DNA of 64,000 bases, taken from the NCBI GenBank assembly GCA_963662965.1, contig OY759970.1, positions 3,410,001 through 3,474,000 on the forward strand, written 5' to 3'. The notes below the pieces were generated by a model, which worked only from the letters and a program-made list of their open reading frames with translations, was not told the origin of the DNA and ran no database searches. This document shows, in pieces, positions 60,484 through 64,000 of the stretch. The stretch comes from DTWD01 sp963662965 (GTDB taxonomy: Bacteria; Acidobacteriota; Vicinamibacteria; Vicinamibacterales; UBA8438). How positions within the stretch are numbered: position 1 is the first letter of the stretch; each line of letters starts with the position of its first letter. Both the position numbers and the translations under genes were made by a program.

Positions 60484-61275
60484 ATGAGAGGAAAGGCGTT
60501 GCTGTTCGCGTTGCTCACTATCGGGCTAGTTGGTCTCCCGTTGGCATCCAGCGCCGAGATCTATCACCACGTTCATCACCGGTCACCGGATGCGATCGCG
60601 GCAGCGCAGTGGTACATGGATCATATGGACTGTAAGGACTATGGCCGCGAAGGTGCCTGCCAAGTGGACAACATCCAGATACTGTTTTATACCGATGGGG
60701 TCCAACCGACAGGGCCAAGTGTTGGTACCGGCATGGACCACATTGGTTTCTCCTTTCCTGATCTCGAAGCCAAGATGGCTGGGTGGAGGGCAGCGGGCGT
60801 CAATGTTCTTGAAGACATCCGTGAAGTCGAAGGCCTTTTTAAACTGTCATTCGTTGAGGATCCGTGGGGCACCAAAATCGAGGTGGTCGAGGATCATCAA
60901 TGGCTGGGCTTCCATCACATTCATTTGCGGTCGGATAATCCAGCCAAGACCCTTGCCTGGTACGAGGATCTCTTCGGCGGCGTGCCTGACAAAATGAAGG
61001 GTCGTCTTACTGGTCTCCGATATAACGATGGTTTGTGGTTATTGGTGGGACAGCAACGGGACGGGGAACTCGCTCCGACGGCCGGCCGATCATTCGACCA
61101 TCTCGGGTGGGAAGTCGACGACCTAGATGCCTTTATCGCCACGCTGCAGAGCAAGGGAATCGAGCTGGACTCCGGGCCACGGGAGGTCACCAACAGCGCC
61201 GGACAAGAACTGAAAATCGCGTTCGTGGTCAGTCCGGAAGGCGTTCGGATCGAGATTGTCGAAGTCGTCAGTTAG
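60484..61275 (+). CDS. Secreted double-VOC protein
   Basis: 263 residues: signal GLVGLPLASSAE, then two glyoxalase/VOC modules (IYHHVHHRSPDAIAAAQWYM ... MDHIGFSFPDLEAKM and FHHIHLRSDNPAKTLAWYED ... FDHLGWEVDDLDAF, ending RIEIVEVV). It is the stand-alone counterpart of the N-terminal half of the fusion at 1523. Metal-binding His/Glu positions look kept. AAGGAAGG precedes the ATG at 60484; the longer open frame to 60316 has no signal peptide. Role unknown; dioxygenase- or isomerase-like chemistry is only a family possibility. Confidence 0.8.
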   Translation: MRGKALLFALLTIGLVGLPLASSAEIYHHVHHRSPDAIAAAQWYMDHMDCKDYGREGACQVDNIQILFYTDGVQPTGPSVGTGMDHIGFSFPDLEAKMAGWRAAGVNVLEDIREVEGLFKLSFVEDPWGTKIEVVEDHQWLGFHHIHLRSDNPAKTLAWYEDLFGGVPDKMKGRLTGLRYNDGLWLLVGQQRDGELAPTAGRSFDHLGWEVDDLDAFIATLQSKGIELDSGPREVTNSAGQELKIAFVVSPEGVRIEIVEVVS

Positions 61276-61518
61276 CGGCGGCATGGGACCAGATGGTTGG
61301 GGAGGACCGGGCGACATCGGCGATATGTAGCGCGGTCGAGCCGTGTTGAGGTCACCCTGATACACCCCACCCCCTACGTACGGCGTTAGGAATACGGTTC
61401 CCGCATTTCGGAGAGTCGGGGTCGCAGACGGCGATACGATGGTCGTCGTGCGTGAGGTCGGGGTATGTCCCTTTTTGTCCCTTTGTTCTGGATTTTCTCT
61501 GCGCACCGCAGCCATCGG
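61276..61518. other. Intergenic, nothing recognised
   Basis: No gene, RNA or repeat recognised between the VOC stop and the repeat copy at 61519. Confidence 0.4.
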
Positions 61519-61565
61519 CGTCGTAACCCCCGTCCCCGTTGAACCGCCCGCCGCTGCGCGCTACG
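61519..61565 (+). repeat. Dispersed repeat, copy 20
   Basis: CGTAACC, CCGTCCCCGTTGAACCGCCC, then GCGCGCTACG. Confidence 0.8.
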
Positions 61566-61624
61566 TGGCGGGGGCAGCGCCGTAGAGCGTTCGTCGTGAT
61601 TGGCAACGTCAAGGGGAACGGGAG

Positions 61625-62563
61625 ATGAACATGATCGTGTGGGATCGGTGGATGCGAGCGCCCCAGACCCTGTGGGTGCGACGGGCCATCTTTCAGATAC
61701 ATCTGTGGACAGGAATCGGCATCGGCCTGTACCTCCTCATGATCTGCTTGACTGGCAGTGTGCTGGTGTACCGGAATGAGCTGTTCCAGGCGTTTTCCCC
61801 CGAGCCACTCATCGTGGTCGGGTCTGGCGAATCTCTGACGCCGGAGGCACTGACCGGCGCCGCCCGACGAATCTATCCGGACTACGAGGTCACGAACGTT
61901 CGGATAGGCGACACACCAAGCCACGCGGTCGAGATTTCCCTCGCCAGCGACGACGAGAGAATGCGGCGGTTGTTTCATCCGTACACAGGCGAGGACTTGG
62001 GGGACCCATTACCGGTTGGCTACCGCGCATCGGCATGGATGCTGGACCTTCATGACAATCTGCTGGGTGGTCGAACGGGGCGAAGAATAAACGGCGTTGG
62101 AGCGTTCTTCTTCATCGTGATGTTTGCCACGGGAGCCGTCATCTGGTGGCCAGGCATTCGAAGTTGGCGACGGAGTCTGACGCTCGACCTGAGGGCAAGT
62201 TGGCGGCGACTGAACTGGAGCCTGCACAGTACGTTCGGCTTCTGGTTCATGCCGTTCGTCCTGATCTGGGGCGTGTCAGGCGTCTACCTCTCCTTTCCGG
62301 AAATGTTTCAGGCGGTCGTCGACTACTTCGAGCCGTTTGACCCATCCGATCCCGCCGATCGAATAGGTGACCGCGTTCTCTATTGGCTCGCCTACCTGCA
62401 CTTTGGCCGCCTGGGCGGCCGAGGGATCCCTGGCTGTGGTCGAGGCCTCTGCAACGAGACCACCAAGGCTGTCTGGGCCATCGTCGGATTGGTTCCGCCG
62501 GCGCTGCTCGTAACCGGAGTGGTGATGTGGTGGAATCGGGTGCTACATCGAGCACCGGAGTGA
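61625..62563 (+). CDS. PepSY-associated transmembrane protein
   Basis: 312 residues with four transmembrane helices (GIGIGLYLLMICLTGSVLVY, VGAFFFIVMFATGAVIWWPG, FMPFVLIWGVSGVYLSFPEM, AIVGLVPPALLVTGVVMWW) and His residues typical of the PepSY_TM/PiuB family (QIHLWTGIG, DLHDNLLG, SLHSTFGFW). A periplasmic PepSY-like domain lies between helices 1 and 2. Members act in iron-siderophore reduction or uptake. The stop TGA lies at the start of the next repeat (GTGACCCCTAACC). Confidence 0.8.
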   Translation: MNMIVWDRWMRAPQTLWVRRAIFQIHLWTGIGIGLYLLMICLTGSVLVYRNELFQAFSPEPLIVVGSGESLTPEALTGAARRIYPDYEVTNVRIGDTPSHAVEISLASDDERMRRLFHPYTGEDLGDPLPVGYRASAWMLDLHDNLLGGRTGRRINGVGAFFFIVMFATGAVIWWPGIRSWRRSLTLDLRASWRRLNWSLHSTFGFWFMPFVLIWGVSGVYLSFPEMFQAVVDYFEPFDPSDPADRIGDRVLYWLAYLHFGRLGGRGIPGCGRGLCNETTKAVWAIVGLVPPALLVTGVVMWWNRVLHRAPE

Positions 62564-62596
62564 CCCCTAACCCCCGTCCCCGTTGCCCCGCCATCC
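62559..62596 (+). repeat. Dispersed repeat, copy 21
   Basis: GAGTGACCCCTAACCCCCGT, CCCCGTTGCCCCGCC. Core GTTGAAC changed to GTTGCCC. It contains the PepSY stop codon. Confidence 0.75.
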
Positions 62597-62639
62597 TTAA
62601 CCAACCTTTTGTTTGCACGGTATCAAACGCTCGTTACAA

Positions 62640-62770
62640 CTCCGGACAACTCCCCCTTCCCTCGTCCCCCCATAACCCCTAACTCCTAACCCCCAAGGTC
62701 TAAGTACAAGGACAAGTACTAACTAAAACTATAAGTACAAGTACAAGCTCAAGGACAAGCTCCTGGAGGC
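62640..62770. repeat. Low-complexity tract
   Basis: CCATAACCCCTAACTCCTAA is followed by repeated TACAAG units (AAGTACAAGGACAAGTACTA, AAGTACAAGTACAAGCTC). Not coding on composition. It lies upstream of rtcB. Confidence 0.6.
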
Positions 62771-62830
62771 TGCGTCGTGATGGCCGACTGGTTACTTGCC
62801 CCGACGACGGGCGCATAATAGGACGCCACA

Positions 62831-64000
62831 ATGCCATCAGTGACGTTCGGTCCTACCGACGATCGGTCGGTTCAGCAGCTGGAACGGTGCCGTGTCGCCA
62901 GCGGTGAAGATGCCCCAAGCGTTCTCTGCGCCGATCATCATCCTGGCTATTCCATGCCCATCGGCGGGGTGTTGGCGCTCAAGGAGAAAGTTATGCCCGC
63001 AGGCGTGGGCTATGACATCGCGTGCGGGAACTGTGCAGCTCGTACGTCAGTCAAAGCCGATGACCTCGACACGTCTCAGGTGATGGACGAGATCCGCATT
63101 GTGCTTTCGTTCGGCGTGGGTCGAAAAAACAACGAGCCGGTCGATCATCCCGTGCTCGACAGCATCGCGCACGCTCATGTGAAAGAGCAGGCGTCGATGG
63201 TGCAGCTCGCTCGCGACCAACTCGGGACGATTGGGAGCGGGAACCACTACGTCGACCTCTTTCGCGATGAGTCTGGCTATCTGTGGGGTGCATTTTGGAT
63301 CACGCGGGTTCGGCCACAAGACCTGCACGGGGTTTCTGGCGCTGGCGGCTGGGAAGGCATGGGGTGATCGCGTCGGTGACAGCGGCATGGATAGCGTCCC
63401 GCTGTTTCTCGACCTCGACACACCCAGTGGGCAGGACTATCTCACCGCGATGGATCTGGCGGGGGAGTATGCCTATGCGGGTCGGGAATGGGTCGTCGAT
63501 CGCGTACTGAAGATGCTCGGCACGCACTCGGTTGAGCGTGTTCACAATCACCACAACTTCGCGTGGTGGGAGACGCACGGCGGGGAACGCTATCTCGTGA
63601 TCCGCAAGGGTGCGACCCCAGCGTTTCCAGGGCAGCGGGGGTTCATCGGCGGCAGTATGGGCGAGGACGCCGTGATTGTGACTGGGATGGATTCCGAGTG
63701 GTCCCGAGAGGCGCTGTACTCGACCGTGCATGGCGCAGGGCGCGTCATGTCACGCACCGAGGCAGCGGGTAAGGTGAAATGGCGGCGTGGTCCCGATGGC
63801 CGCAAGCGCCCCGAACGTGTACGGAGCGGACGGGTGGACTGGCCATCTGTGCAAGAGCGAGTCAAGTCGCAAGGGATCGAGCTGCGCGGGGGTGGGGCCG
63901 ATGAAGCGCCAGAGGTCTACAAGCGGCTGTCAGACGTGCTGGCGTATCACGAGGGGACCATTCGCATCGACCATCGACTAACGCCTATCGGGGTGGCGAT
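62831..64000 (+). pseudogene. rtcB: RtcB-family RNA ligase, frameshifted, continues past window
   Basis: First frame to ~63280: HHPGYSMPIGGVLALKEKVM, PAGVGYDIACGNCAARTS (RtcB signature with the metal Cys), GTIGSGNHYVDLFRDESGYL. After ~63285 the reading changes frame: HFGSRGFGHKTCTGFLALA (metal His), VHNHHNFAWWETHGG, KGATPAFPGQRGFIGGSM and YSTVHGAGRVMSRTEA, with the His guanylated by GTP in VHGAGR. It is open to the window end. RtcB joins 2',3'-cyclic phosphate RNA ends. All key residues exist, so a base-call error or recent loss is possible. Confidence 0.75.

Noticed and set aside
24121..62596. Integron superarray with attC sites
   Set aside because: GTTGAAC in the core fits the GTTRRRY consensus and single-gene units fit cassettes. 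However, I found no matching RYYYAAC box at a proper distance upstream in the copies I checked, no attC-like imperfect hairpin spanning the site, and no IntI gene. The likeness is kept only as an analogy.
24121..62596. CRISPR array
   Set aside because: The repeats are kilobases apart, diverged, and separated by genes. No short regular spacers and no cas operon exist; the Cas4-like nuclease alone is not evidence.

Overview
The window is GC-rich DNA that most resembles an Acidobacteriota genome of the Vicinamibacteria type. This is an inference from gene content: an expanded family of secreted proteins with a DPPDGR-like motif, DUF6152, DUF4159, an ADOP-type permease fragment, heads and a tail of eukaryote-like Ser/Thr kinases, PQQ-type propellers, and many secreted esterases and VOC proteins. 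No rRNA or complete tRNA is present, so placement rests on proteins alone.

Left part (1-24 kb). Compact operons of exported proteins: three genes on the minus strand at 1-4 kb (DPPDGR relative, a double-VOC/DPPDGR fusion, DUF6152); a pseudo-sulfatase plus DPPDGR protein (7.7-10 kb); DUF1330 and DUF3089 proteins divergent from a carboxylesterase and an alpha/beta hydrolase (10.5-14.5 kb); an HSL-type esterase, an NHL propeller and a PQQ-like propeller (15.6-19.5 kb). Between them lie a low-GC decayed patch (4.6-6.5 kb), a degenerate IS1595 element and an ADOP/MFS chimeric pseudogene. At 19.6-24 kb come IS scars: a 1.5-kb IS3-type element joins a truncated DPPDGR gene to a truncated acyl-CoA synthetase, and an IS256 element cuts a small membrane gene.

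Right part (24-64 kb). A mosaic of short, functionally unrelated gene units: Fe-S PD-(D/E)XK nuclease, bacilliredoxin-like protein, DinB, hydrolase, lectin-like lipoproteins, PQQ dehydrogenase, DUF4159, Spy/CpxP-like, aldo/keto reductase, OmpA, metalloprotease, GYD, zinc-ribbon, methyltransferase, SDR, VOC, PepSY, RtcB. About 21 copies of one dispersed repeat family (core CCGTCCCCGTTGAACCG, end motif GCGCTAGGCTAGAC or a GGTAGGATCGG variant) separate these units. I see no copy left of 24.1 kb. Several genes take their stop codon from the repeat. Four copies of the palindrome found in the long form fall in two sequence classes whose arms change together.

The same half carries two tmRNA 3'-end fragments, 5.0 kb apart in the same orientation, each followed by a similar tail sequence and, further on, by a DUF5681-type gene and a dispersed repeat. 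This looks like repeated integration at ssrA. There are at least seven insertion-sequence types, one of them nested in another, and many frameshifted or truncated genes. The most promising undescribed system is the dispersed repeat family and the single-gene units it delimits. It recalls a cassette array, but the integron attC signature is not met and no integrase gene is visible.
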